This document shows, piece after piece, positions 42,084 to 50,465 of a stretch of DNA of 64,000 nucleotides. The stretch is from Streptacidiphilus jeojiense (GTDB taxonomy: Bacteria; Actinomycetota; Actinomycetes; Streptomycetales; Streptomycetaceae), in NCBI RefSeq assembly GCF_000719095.1, contig NZ_JOEH01000009.1, positions 310,001 to 374,000 of the forward strand. Direction: 5' to 3'. The notes beneath the pieces were generated by a model. It was given only the letters and a program-made list of their open reading frames with translations. It had not been told where the DNA came from and made no database searches. The stretch's first letter is position 1. Every line of letters begins with the position of its first letter. The position numbers and the translations under genes were made by a program.

Positions 42084-42872
42084 GTGACCACGTCCGTATC
42101 GAGTCACCAGGCTGAGGGCAGCACAGCGCACTCGTCGTACGCTGCCCGTGCGCGGGGACTGACCAAGGCGTACGGCAGCGGCGAGACCCGGGTGGTCGCG
42201 CTCGACGCGGTGGACGTCGACATTCCCCGCGGGCAGTTCACCGCGATCATGGGTCCGTCGGGCTCCGGCAAGTCCACGCTGATGCACTGCCTGGCCGGTC
42301 TCGACACCGCCTCCAGCGGCAAGATCTGGGTCGGCGGGACCGAGATCACCAGGCTCAGGGACAAGCGGCTGACCCGGCTGCGCCGGGACAACATCGGCTT
42401 CATCTTCCAGGCGTTCAACCTGCTGCCGACGCTGACCGCGCTGGAGAACATCACCCTGCCGATGGACATCGCCGGCCGCACCCCCGACCGGGTCTGGCTG
42501 GACCTGGTCGTGGAGACGGTGGGGCTGGCCGGACGGCTCAAGCACCGCCCGTCGCAGCTGTCCGGCGGCCAGCAGCAGCGGGTCGCCGTGGCCCGGGCCC
42601 TGGCCGCCCGCCCCGAGATCATCTTCGGGGACGAGCCGACCGGGAACCTGGACTCCCGGGCCGGCGCCGAGATCCTCGGCTTCCTGCGCCACTCGGTGGA
42701 CCAACTCGGCCAGACCATCGTCATGGTGACCCACGACCCGGTGGCCGCCTCCTACGCCGACCGGGTCCTCTACCTCGCCGACGGACGGATCGTCGACGAG
42801 ATGCACACACCGACGGCCGACGCCGTGCTGGAGCGGATGAAGTCCTTCGACTCCCGGGGCAGGACGTCATGA
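42084..42872 (+). CDS. MacB/LolD-type ABC transporter ATP-binding protein
   Basis: 262 residues. The Walker A IMGPSGSGKSTLMHCLAG, Q-loop FIFQAFNLLPTLTALENI, signature LSGGQQQRVAVARALA, Walker B IIFGDEPTGNLDSR and H-loop VMVTHDP are all intact. The subclass pairs with FtsX-type permeases and drives mechanotransmission or export rather than uptake. The GTG at 42084 follows AGGAGA; the ORF beginning at 41964 is not used. The stop overlaps the permease start (ATGA). Confidence 0.93.
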   Translation: MTTSVSSHQAEGSTAHSSYAARARGLTKAYGSGETRVVALDAVDVDIPRGQFTAIMGPSGSGKSTLMHCLAGLDTASSGKIWVGGTEITRLRDKRLTRLRRDNIGFIFQAFNLLPTLTALENITLPMDIAGRTPDRVWLDLVVETVGLAGRLKHRPSQLSGGQQQRVAVARALAARPEIIFGDEPTGNLDSRAGAEILGFLRHSVDQLGQTIVMVTHDPVAASYADRVLYLADGRIVDEMHTPTADAVLERMKSFDSRGRTS

Positions 42873-45436
42873 CCGTGCTGCGGACCTCCCTGCGCAACTT
42901 CCTCGCCCACAAGGGCCGGATGGCCCTCTCCGCGGTGGCCGTGCTGCTGTCGGTGGCCTTCGTCTGCGGGACGCTGGTGTTCACCGACACCATGAACGCG
43001 ACCTTCGACAAGCTCTTCGCGACCACCTCGTCCGACGTCACCGTCAGCCCGCCGAAGGTCGACAACGCCCAGCAGACCGGGACCCCGGACACGCTCCCCG
43101 CCTCCCTGCAGGCCCAGTTGGCCAAGGTGTCCGGCGTGGCCCGGGTCGTGCCCGAGGTCAGCAGCCAGCAGGCCACCGTCGCCGACAGCCGCAACCAGGA
43201 CATCGGCTCCAGCACCGGCGCGCCGACCATCGTCGGCAACTGGAACCCGACCCAGACCAAGGCCGTCGACATCACCTCCGGCCACACCCCGCAGGCCCCC
43301 GGCGACGCGGTACTGGACACCGACACCGCGGCCAAGCACCACCTCGCCATCGGCGACACCCTGCGGGTGATCGCCGGACCCGGCGACACCAAGGTGACCA
43401 TCACCGGCATCGCCACCTTCCGGACCACCAACCCGGGCGCGGCCGTCGTCTACCTCGACACCCCCACCGCCCAGCAGGTGCTCCTCGGCTCCCGCACCGC
43501 CTACACCGACTTCGCCCTGGACGCCGCCCCCGGCGTCAGCAACGACCAGCTCAAGGCGCAGGTCGTCGCCGCGCTCGGCGGGCACGGCTACCAGGTGCAG
43601 ACCGCCGCCGAACTGACGGCCCAGAACCAGCAGGACATCGGCTCCTTCCTCAACCCCATGAAGTACGTGCTGCTGGGCTTCGCCGGCATCGCCGTACTGG
43701 TGGGCGTCTTCCTGATCGTCAACACCTTCTCCATGCTGGTCGCCCAGCGCACCCGGGAGATCGGGCTGATGCGGGCCATCGGTTCCAGCCGCCGGCAGGT
43801 CAACCGCTCGGTGCTGGTGGAGGCGGTGCTGCTCGGAGTCGTCGGCTCGCTGGCCGGGATCGGCGCGGGCATCGGCCTCGCCGTCGGCCTGATCAAGCTG
43901 ATGGGCGCGCTGGGGATGCACCTGAACACCGCGGACCTGACCATCAAGGCGGCCACCCCGCTGATCGGTCTGACCGTCGGTGTGGTGGTGACCGTGGTGT
44001 CCGCGATGCTGCCCGCCCACCGGGCCGGCGCGATCTCGCCGATGGCCGCCATGCGCGACGCCGGTACCCCCGCCGACGCCCGCGCCGGACGGGTCCGCGC
44101 CGCCTTCGGTGTGCTGCTCACTGCCGCCGGCGGCACCGCGCTCGCGATGGCCGCGTCCTCGTCCACCACCTCGGCCGGTTCCGGGCTGCTCGCCATCGGT
44201 GTGCTGTTGACGCTGGTCGGCTTCGTGGTCGTCGGCCCGCTGCTGGCCGGGCTGGTGGTGCGGATCCTGGGCGCGGTCACGCTGCGGATGTTCGGCCCGG
44301 TGGGCCGTCTCGCCGAGCGCAACGCGCTGCGCAACCCGCGCCGCACCGGTGCCACCGCCGCCGCGCTGATGGTGGGTCTGGCGCTGGTCGCCAGCCTGTC
44401 GGTGGTCGGCAACTCCATGGTGGCCTCGGCGACCAACCAGATGGACAAGTCCGTCGGCGCCGACTTCATCATCCAGTCGGGCAACGGCAACCCGATCAGC
44501 CCGGCCGCGGCCCAGGCGATCCACGCGGCCGGACACCTGGCGCATGTCACCGACCGCACCGACGTCGCGGCCACGGTCATCGCCCCCGACGGCAGCAGGG
44601 ACAAGACGCAGATCGCCGCGGCCACCCCGTCCTACACCGACGACCTGCAGGCCAAGACCGTGCAGGGACGGCTGATCGACGCCTACGCCGCCGGCGCCAT
44701 GTCGGTGCCCGAGGGCTGGGCCAAGACCCACAAGGTCGTCCTCGGCGACCGGCTCAAGGTCGCCTTCACCAGCGGCAGCACGGCGCAGCTCACGGTCAGG
44801 GCGATCACCTCCGACGACACCGTCTTCGACAAGGGCGCGATGTACATGAACATCGCCGACGCGAAGAAGTACCTCCCGGCCGCCGAGTTCCCGCTGAACG
44901 ACATGATGTTCGCCGCCGCGTCCCCCGGCCAGCAGAGCCAGGCGGCAGCGGCGCTGAAGGCGGCCACCGCCGACTACCCGCAGGTCAAGGTCCGCGACCA
45001 GGCCGACTACAAGGCCATGATCAAGCAGCAGTTGGACCAGCTGCTGAACATGATCTACGCCCTGCTGGCGCTCGCCATCGTGGTCGCCGTCCTCGGCGTG
45101 GTGAACACCCTCGCCCTCTCGGTCGTCGAACGCACCCGGGAGATCGGGCTGATGCGCGCCATCGGGCTCTCCCGGCGCCAGCTGCGCCGGATGGTCCGGC
45201 TGGAGTCGGTGGTCATCGCCCTGTTCGGCGCGGTGCTGGGGGTCGCCCTGGGCATGGGCTGGGGCATCGCGGCGCAGAAGCTGCTGGCCCTGGCCGGGCT
45301 GGGGGTGCTCAGCATCCCGTGGACCACCATCGGCGTCGTCTTCCTCGGCTCCGCCGTGGTGGGCCTGCTGGCCGCGCTCTTTCCGGCCTTCCGGGCCGGG
45401 CGGATGAACGTGCTGAAGGCCATCGCGACGGACTAG
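42869..45436 (+). CDS. FtsX-like ABC transporter permease
   Basis: An 855-residue permease with an N-terminal hydrophobic helix (ALSAVAVLLSVAFVCG), a large extracytoplasmic MacB-type periplasmic domain (about 45-250), and a first FtsX domain (about 260-420) with RTREIGLMRAIGSSRRQV. A central hydrophobic pair and second extracytoplasmic domain follow, then a C-terminal FtsX domain repeating RTREIGLMRAIGLSRRQL. This duplicated layout is typical of actinobacterial MacB-like permeases exporting peptides, lipoproteins or antimicrobials. It is coupled to the ATPase gene upstream. Confidence 0.92.
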   Translation: MTVLRTSLRNFLAHKGRMALSAVAVLLSVAFVCGTLVFTDTMNATFDKLFATTSSDVTVSPPKVDNAQQTGTPDTLPASLQAQLAKVSGVARVVPEVSSQQATVADSRNQDIGSSTGAPTIVGNWNPTQTKAVDITSGHTPQAPGDAVLDTDTAAKHHLAIGDTLRVIAGPGDTKVTITGIATFRTTNPGAAVVYLDTPTAQQVLLGSRTAYTDFALDAAPGVSNDQLKAQVVAALGGHGYQVQTAAELTAQNQQDIGSFLNPMKYVLLGFAGIAVLVGVFLIVNTFSMLVAQRTREIGLMRAIGSSRRQVNRSVLVEAVLLGVVGSLAGIGAGIGLAVGLIKLMGALGMHLNTADLTIKAATPLIGLTVGVVVTVVSAMLPAHRAGAISPMAAMRDAGTPADARAGRVRAAFGVLLTAAGGTALAMAASSSTTSAGSGLLAIGVLLTLVGFVVVGPLLAGLVVRILGAVTLRMFGPVGRLAERNALRNPRRTGATAAALMVGLALVASLSVVGNSMVASATNQMDKSVGADFIIQSGNGNPISPAAAQAIHAAGHLAHVTDRTDVAATVIAPDGSRDKTQIAAATPSYTDDLQAKTVQGRLIDAYAAGAMSVPEGWAKTHKVVLGDRLKVAFTSGSTAQLTVRAITSDDTVFDKGAMYMNIADAKKYLPAAEFPLNDMMFAAASPGQQSQAAAALKAATADYPQVKVRDQADYKAMIKQQLDQLLNMIYALLALAIVVAVLGVVNTLALSVVERTREIGLMRAIGLSRRQLRRMVRLESVVIALFGAVLGVALGMGWGIAAQKLLALAGLGVLSIPWTTIGVVFLGSAVVGLLAALFPAFRAGRMNVLKAIATD

Positions 45437-45496
45437 CGGCAACGCGAGGACTAGCGGCAAGGCGACGGGAGCACTGCTCCGGCACGGCGCGGACGG

Positions 45497-45946
45497 TCAC
45501 CCCACGGGACCGTCCGCGCCGTGCTCCGTCCGTGAGAGCAGCCTGGTGTAGCGGCGGCGGGCGATCCGCCAGCCGTCGTCGGTGCGCACCAGGTCGTCGT
45601 CGCAGTAGCCGACGGTCTGCACGGCGGCCCGGCCGTCGGCGGTCATGACGACGGCGTCGAGGTAGCAGCGGGCGGTGGCGGTGGTCCCGTCGTCGCCGGA
45701 CCGGGTGACGGTCTGGTTGGTGACCCGGTGCAGCGAGGGGCCGGCCCGTCGGTGGGCCCGGTCCATCCAGGCGGTGAAGGAATCGGCGTCGCTCCAGGCG
45801 CCGATGTCGCCGTAGTCGGCCCGGCAGTCGTCGGTGAAGCAGCTGCGGAACAGCTCCCAGTCGCGCCGGTCGACGCCGGTGGCGTAGCGCACCAGCAGCT
45901 CGGCCACGTCCTGCTGCAGCTCCCGGTCGGTGGAGTGGACGGTCAT
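45497..45946 (-). CDS. SnoaL-like (NTF2-fold) protein
   Basis: 149 residues with the NTF2 fold of the SnoaL_4 group. It has LLVRYATGVDRRDWELFRSC, then FTDDCRADYGDIG, and a C-terminal strand WRIARRRYTRLL. Members include ring cyclases, dehydratases and non-enzymatic proteins. Last gene of a three-gene operon; its start overlaps the SDR stop by 4 bases. Probably works on the same substrate as the SDR and flavin oxidoreductase. Confidence 0.85.
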   Translation of the reverse strand: MTVHSTDRELQQDVAELLVRYATGVDRRDWELFRSCFTDDCRADYGDIGAWSDADSFTAWMDRAHRRAGPSLHRVTNQTVTRSGDDGTTATARCYLDAVVMTADGRAAVQTVGYCDDDLVRTDDGWRIARRRYTRLLSRTEHGADGPVG

Positions 45947-46842
45947 CGGGCGGCCTCCCGCCGGGAACCCCCGGCCATCACCCCGCCGCTGCTGTGCCGC
46001 AGCATCGCCCTGACCGCGTCGCTGCGGGTGAGCGCCCCCAACTGCCGGGCGCTTTCCCGAAGACGGCTGCCGGCGAACCAGGTCGGGCCGTTGGACAGGT
46101 TGGCGATCGCCTCGGCCACCACCTCCTCCGGGGTCATCGCGCCGGGGATCGGGACGGGGGGCAGGGCGGCGTCGTCCGGGGCGCGGAGGCTGCCTCGGGC
46201 GGCCAGCAGCCGACGCAGCGCGGGGGTGTCGGTGGCCCCCAGCACCAGGGCCAGGACGTCCACGCCGTCGCCGTGCAGCTCCGCCCAGAGCGCCTCGGCC
46301 ATCACGGTGTCAAAGGCCTTGGAGGCGCCGTAGGCCACCATGTTGGCGGAGCCGTAGAGCCCGGCCGCCGAGGAGACCAGCACGACGGCGCCGCTGCCCC
46401 GGGCCTGCATCGGCGCGGCGAAGTGGTGGCAGACCTGCAGCGGCACCAGGCAGTTGCGCTGCACCATGGCCAGCGCGGTGTCCACCGGGCCGGCCAGGAA
46501 GGGCCGGAAGTCGGGGTCGGCGCCGGCGCAGTACATCACCGTGCCGATGTCGAGCCCGGCGGTGGCCGCCACGATCGTCTCCATCGCCCCGTCACGGGAG
46601 AGGTCGACGGCGACGGTCCGGGTCTGCACGCCGGTGTCCGCGCGGATGGCCGCGGCGGTCTCGTCGAGCACGGCCTGGCGCCGGGCCAGCAGCACCACAT
46701 GGACGCCGCGTTCGGCCATCGCCCGGGCATAGGCGGCACCGACCCCCTCCGAGGCGCCGGCCACCAGCGCCCACGGGCCGTAGCGCTCGGCGAAGGCGGT
46801 GTCCGGCGCGTGATCACGGTCCGTCATGTGTTCCTCAGACAT
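45943..46842 (-). CDS. Short-chain dehydrogenase/reductase
   Basis: A 299-residue SDR. The cofactor motif is ALVAGASEGVGAAYARAMAE (GxxxGxG), the Ser is in VVLVSSAAGLYG and the Tyr/Lys pair in VAYGASKAF. The Arg/Asp positions around LLARRQ favour NADP(H). The C-terminal 60 residues extend past the usual core. It overlaps the flavin oxidoreductase gene by 8 bases upstream and the SnoaL-like gene by 4 downstream. The substrate is not deducible. Confidence 0.9.
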   Translation of the reverse strand: MSEEHMTDRDHAPDTAFAERYGPWALVAGASEGVGAAYARAMAERGVHVVLLARRQAVLDETAAAIRADTGVQTRTVAVDLSRDGAMETIVAATAGLDIGTVMYCAGADPDFRPFLAGPVDTALAMVQRNCLVPLQVCHHFAAPMQARGSGAVVLVSSAAGLYGSANMVAYGASKAFDTVMAEALWAELHGDGVDVLALVLGATDTPALRRLLAARGSLRAPDDAALPPVPIPGAMTPEEVVAEAIANLSNGPTWFAGSRLRESARQLGALTRSDAVRAMLRHSSGGVMAGGSRREAAR

Positions 46843-47830
46843 GGGGTCCTCCTCGGTCAGCGGCGAACGCCGGCAGCACCTCGTGCTCGAACAGCCGCAG
46901 GCTCGACCAGGCCGACTCGATCGGCATCCCCCCGCACAGCGGGTGGAACTGCACGAACGGGGACGCCGACTCCTGCTGCTCGGTCACGAACTGTTCCGGC
47001 GTCAGCACCCGGTACCGGCCGGTGGCCCGAAGCGCCTCGGCGTCGGCGACGGTGCGGTAGGGGCCGGCGACGCCGTCCTGGGCCTGCCAGGCGCCGTAGG
47101 CGTTGGTCTCGTGCAGGAAGAAGCGCGCCATCTGCTCCCAGCCCTTCTCCGGGTCCTCGGCGAGCGCCACCACGCGGTTCTCGCCGACCGGGCTGGGGCC
47201 GGGGTCGGGCCGGCCGAGCCGCTGGACCTCGTCCCGGTAGAACTCCCACACCTCCGGCACCGAGGGGACGAACCCGTCCGCGATGCGGGCGGCCCGCCGC
47301 GCGGCCGGCTCGCTGCTGCCGCCCAGCAGGACGCCCGGTCCACCCGGCCGGTACGGCGCCGGCGTCAGTCGCACCGTGCGGCCCCGGTAGTCGAACGGCT
47401 CGCCGGTGAAGGCCGCCTTCAGGGTGCGCACCGCCTCGGTGACACGTGCCGCCCGCTCGCCCATCGGGACGTCGAACAGGGCGAACTCCTCGCGTACGTA
47501 ACCGCCGGCGGCGATCAGGTCGACCCGCCCCCGGCTGAGGTTGTCCAGCACGATCAGGTCCTCGGCCAGCCGCAGCGGGTCGTGGAACGGAACGATCAGC
47601 GCGGCGATGAGGAAGCGGACGTCGGTGGTGCGGGCGGCCATCGCCGCCAGCATCGGGATCGGGCTGGGCAGGTACCCGTCCGGCGAGCCGTGGTGCTCGG
47701 AGACCGTGATCCTGGTGCAGCCGAGGCGGTCGGCCCAGGCGGCCATGTCGACGGCGGCCGCGTAGCGGTCGGCCATGGTGGTGCCGGACAGGTCGGGGTT
47801 GCGGAAGTCGAAGCGCAGCGCGAACTTCAT
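46835..47830 (-). CDS. LLM-class flavin-dependent oxidoreductase
   Basis: A 331-residue luciferase-like TIM-barrel oxidoreductase using FMNH2 or F420. Visible: MKFALRFDFRNPDLSG, the ITVSEHHGSPDGYLPSPIPM segment typical of the family, RFLIAALIVPFHDPLRLAED, LSRGRVDLIAAGGYVREEF and the late VLLGGSSEPAARRAARIADG. It heads the operon with the SDR and SnoaL-like genes, a set seen in catabolic or tailoring pathways of hydrophobic compounds. ATG start near a purine-poor leader. Confidence 0.9.
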   Translation of the reverse strand: MKFALRFDFRNPDLSGTTMADRYAAAVDMAAWADRLGCTRITVSEHHGSPDGYLPSPIPMLAAMAARTTDVRFLIAALIVPFHDPLRLAEDLIVLDNLSRGRVDLIAAGGYVREEFALFDVPMGERAARVTEAVRTLKAAFTGEPFDYRGRTVRLTPAPYRPGGPGVLLGGSSEPAARRAARIADGFVPSVPEVWEFYRDEVQRLGRPDPGPSPVGENRVVALAEDPEKGWEQMARFFLHETNAYGAWQAQDGVAGPYRTVADAEALRATGRYRVLTPEQFVTEQQESASPFVQFHPLCGGMPIESAWSSLRLFEHEVLPAFAADRGGPHV

Positions 47831-47963
47831 GCAGTGATGTTAGCCAGTCTGGTTCTCGAAATCGAGAGGAAGGTTCTCATCGGTTCCGGTCGCGCCGCGG
47901 ACCCCCGTCCGCAGCCGCTTCCGGGTGTTGCCGCTCCGTCAACACCCGGTGACGGCAGGATTT

Positions 47964-47976
47964 CGAAAGCCTTTCG
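47964..47976. promoter_or_regulatory. LacI-type operator upstream of the BNR/ricin gene
   Basis: CGAAAGCCTTTCG is a 13-base palindrome (CGAAAG-N-CTTTCG). The same palindrome with A at the centre occurs twice in front of the sugar ABC operon, at 56166 and 56262, next to the LacI gene. It lies 194 bases before the BNR start, within the 339-base gap after the divergent oxidoreductase gene. I see nothing else supported in that gap. Confidence 0.6.
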
Positions 47977-48169
47977 GATGCGCGCCGGTGACATGTCGGC
48001 GTCGCGCGCCAATACTGTCCCCAACCGGTTCCTCGCCGCAATGAGCGCAATTCGCGCGGCCTTCCACCCGATGGCGGCGGCGAGGGGCCGGAATGATTTC
48101 CCCCACCCAGCCGCGGAGTGGTTCTTCCCTGCTCCGACGGCTGCCAGGCGTACGTCCAGAGGAACCGCA

Positions 48170-50380
48170 ATGGTACAGAATTTGATACGGAAGGCGGTCG
48201 CAGCGGCGACCGCCTTCTGCATCGGCGTGGTATTCGCCATCGCCTCGGCGACGAGTGCGTCGGCCTATCAGCCGGTCTCGTCCAACCTGTATGTGGCGAC
48301 CAATTCCGCTGCCTGCAACAAGAGTCCCTGTGTGCTCTACCCGAAGTCGGCGCAGCTGCCGGACGGCCGACTGGTGTCGGCGTTCGAGGACAGCGAGACC
48401 GCCCCGGTGGGGCAGACGATCCCCATCAACGCGAGCGACGACGACGGCACCACCTGGACCAAGCTGTCCGACGTCAAGGCCCCCGCCTACCTCTCCAGCG
48501 ACTCCAAGTACGCGGCCTACACCAGCAACTGGACCAACCCGTACCTCTATGTGCTGCCGCAGGCGGTCGGCTCGCTGAGCGCCGGCACGCTGATGCTGGC
48601 CAGCATCGTCTCGGGTGACGACCAGTACTACGAGGAGCAGAAGGCCGCCAACTCCGCCTGGACCCCGTCCGGCGACGGCGACCGGCAGAACGTCGCACTC
48701 GCGCTGTACGACAGCACCGACAACGGCGTGACCTGGAACATCGTCAACATCATCGCTGCCGGCGGCTGGCAGGGCGGCAGCGCCGGTGACCTCGGCCGGG
48801 TCTCCACCGCCAACACCTACGCCCAGGCCGACGCGGTCTGGGAGCCCTACCTGATGGCCCACAACGGCCAGTTGATCGCCTACTACTCCGACGAGGACGA
48901 CTACACCGGCTACAACGCCACCACCGGGGCGCTGACGATCGACCCGGACAACGCCACCGCCACCGACTCGGGCGGCCAGGTGCTGATGCACCGGACCTGG
49001 GACGGCGTCAGCGCCGACGCCTGGAGCTCGCCGGTGGTCGACGTCCCGGGCAGCACCGTGACCATGAGCAGCACCAAGACCGAGATCGGCGGCGGCCGTC
49101 CGGGCATGGAGACGATCGTCCCCACCACCGACGGCAAGTGGCTGCTCACCTACGAGTACTGGGGCGGCGGCACCAACGTCCGCTACCGGATCTCCAGTGA
49201 CCCGCTGAAGTTCTTCTCGGCCACCGACGCCGCGATCACCGCGCTGCCGGTGCCCTCGGGCGGCAACACCCTGGCCACCGGCGGCAGTCCGGTGCTGGAG
49301 GCGATGCCGGACGGACGGATCGTCTACAACGCGGCCGGCAGCGGCGACGTCTGGGTGAACGAGTCCGGGGCCAGCACCGGGACCTGGAAGGAGTACAAGA
49401 CCCCGATGGCGGCCGGCTACAGCCGAGACCTCCAGTACGTCCAGGGGACCGGACGGATCCTCATCCTCCAGGCCGCCTGGAGCGGCGGCAGCGTCGGACC
49501 GGTGCACTACGCCGAGGTGGACCTCGGCCACTCCGACGGCACCTACGACACCCTGGTGAACCGGCTGACCGGGCAGGTGCTCAGCCCCACCGCCGGAAAG
49601 ACCCAGGACGCCAGCCTGACCGGGAACGTCGCCGACCTGATCACGCGGGCCGCGGACGCCACCGACGCCTCGCAGCGCTGGCACCTGACCGCCAAGGGCA
49701 GCAGCGTCACCCTGCTCAACAAGGCGGGCGGCCGCGCCGTCGCGATCTGGACCGGCACCGCGACGGCCGGGCAGCAGTTGGCCCAGTGGGTCGACGACGG
49801 GGCCAGCGACAAGCAGTGGAACATGGTGGCCCAGAGCGACGGGTACTACAAGATCCAGTCGGTGCTCAACACCTCCATGTATATGACGGGTGCGACCGCG
49901 GGCGGCGCGGTCACCCTGGGCACGCTGATCGACACCTCCAGCAGCGCGGCGGCGGGCTACTCGCAGGAGTGGCAGGTGGTCGCGGACGCCACGACGACCG
50001 GGGTGGCCGACACCCTGGTCGGCAGTGCCTCCGGCCGCTGCCTCGACGTGCCGAACGGCGCGCTGGGCGTGCAGGTGCAGATCTACGACTGCTCCGGCAA
50101 CGCCAACCAGGAGATCACCCCGACCGCCGCCGGCGAGCTCCGGGTCTCCGGCTCGTGCCTGGCCGCCAACGGTGACGGCACCACCGCGGGCACCAAGGTC
50201 ATCCTCTGGACCTGCAACGGCAAGACCAGCCAGCAGTGGTCGACCACGCTGAACGGATCCATCGTCAACCGCTCCAACGGGCTGGCGATCGATGTCACCG
50301 GTGCGGCGACGGCCAACGGCTCGCCGGTGGAGCTGTGGACGCCGCTCGGCAGCACCAACCAGATCTGGAGCCGTGGGTAG
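48170..50380 (+). CDS. Secreted BNR/sialidase-fold glycosidase-like protein with ricin-type lectin repeats
   Basis: 736 residues. The signal peptide is MVQNLIRKAVAAATAFCIGV onward, with likely cleavage after SATSASA. Residues 33-440 form a beta-propeller with BNR/Asp-box-like elements (SDDDGTTWTKL, STDNGVTWNIV), resembling GH33/GH93-type exo-glycosidases. From about 450 there are two ricin-type trefoil lectin regions (RLTGQVLSPT, and GRCLDVPNGALGVQVQIYDC with QQWS repeats). It probably binds and trims polysaccharide outside the cell. The ATG at 48170 follows AGAGGAA; the frame open upstream to 46826 is antisense to other genes. The shared operator ties it to the sugar ABC operon. Confidence 0.85.
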   Translation: MVQNLIRKAVAAATAFCIGVVFAIASATSASAYQPVSSNLYVATNSAACNKSPCVLYPKSAQLPDGRLVSAFEDSETAPVGQTIPINASDDDGTTWTKLSDVKAPAYLSSDSKYAAYTSNWTNPYLYVLPQAVGSLSAGTLMLASIVSGDDQYYEEQKAANSAWTPSGDGDRQNVALALYDSTDNGVTWNIVNIIAAGGWQGGSAGDLGRVSTANTYAQADAVWEPYLMAHNGQLIAYYSDEDDYTGYNATTGALTIDPDNATATDSGGQVLMHRTWDGVSADAWSSPVVDVPGSTVTMSSTKTEIGGGRPGMETIVPTTDGKWLLTYEYWGGGTNVRYRISSDPLKFFSATDAAITALPVPSGGNTLATGGSPVLEAMPDGRIVYNAAGSGDVWVNESGASTGTWKEYKTPMAAGYSRDLQYVQGTGRILILQAAWSGGSVGPVHYAEVDLGHSDGTYDTLVNRLTGQVLSPTAGKTQDASLTGNVADLITRAADATDASQRWHLTAKGSSVTLLNKAGGRAVAIWTGTATAGQQLAQWVDDGASDKQWNMVAQSDGYYKIQSVLNTSMYMTGATAGGAVTLGTLIDTSSSAAAGYSQEWQVVADATTTGVADTLVGSASGRCLDVPNGALGVQVQIYDCSGNANQEITPTAAGELRVSGSCLAANGDGTTAGTKVILWTCNGKTSQQWSTTLNGSIVNRSNGLAIDVTGAATANGSPVELWTPLGSTNQIWSRG

Positions 50381-50400
50381 TCGTTAGGAGAGCACAGCAC

Positions 50401-50440
50401 GAAGAAGCCCCAGGTCGGATATCCGACCTGGGGCTTCTTC
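50401..50440. terminator. Bidirectional terminator between the BNR and GH3 genes
   Basis: A perfect 20-bp inverted repeat with no loop (50401-50420 with 50421-50440), rich in GAAGAAGCCCC on one arm and GGGGCTTCTTC on the other. It lies 20 bases past the BNR stop and 25 from the stop of the convergent GH3 gene, so it can terminate both. Confidence 0.88.
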
Positions 50441-50465
50441 GCGGGACATCGGTCCTGATCGGGCG

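Noticed and set aside
46826..48169. Upstream extension of the BNR/ricin gene to 46826
   Set aside because: It would be antisense to the oxidoreductase gene and lacks a signal peptide. The ATG at 48170 gives a clear export signal.
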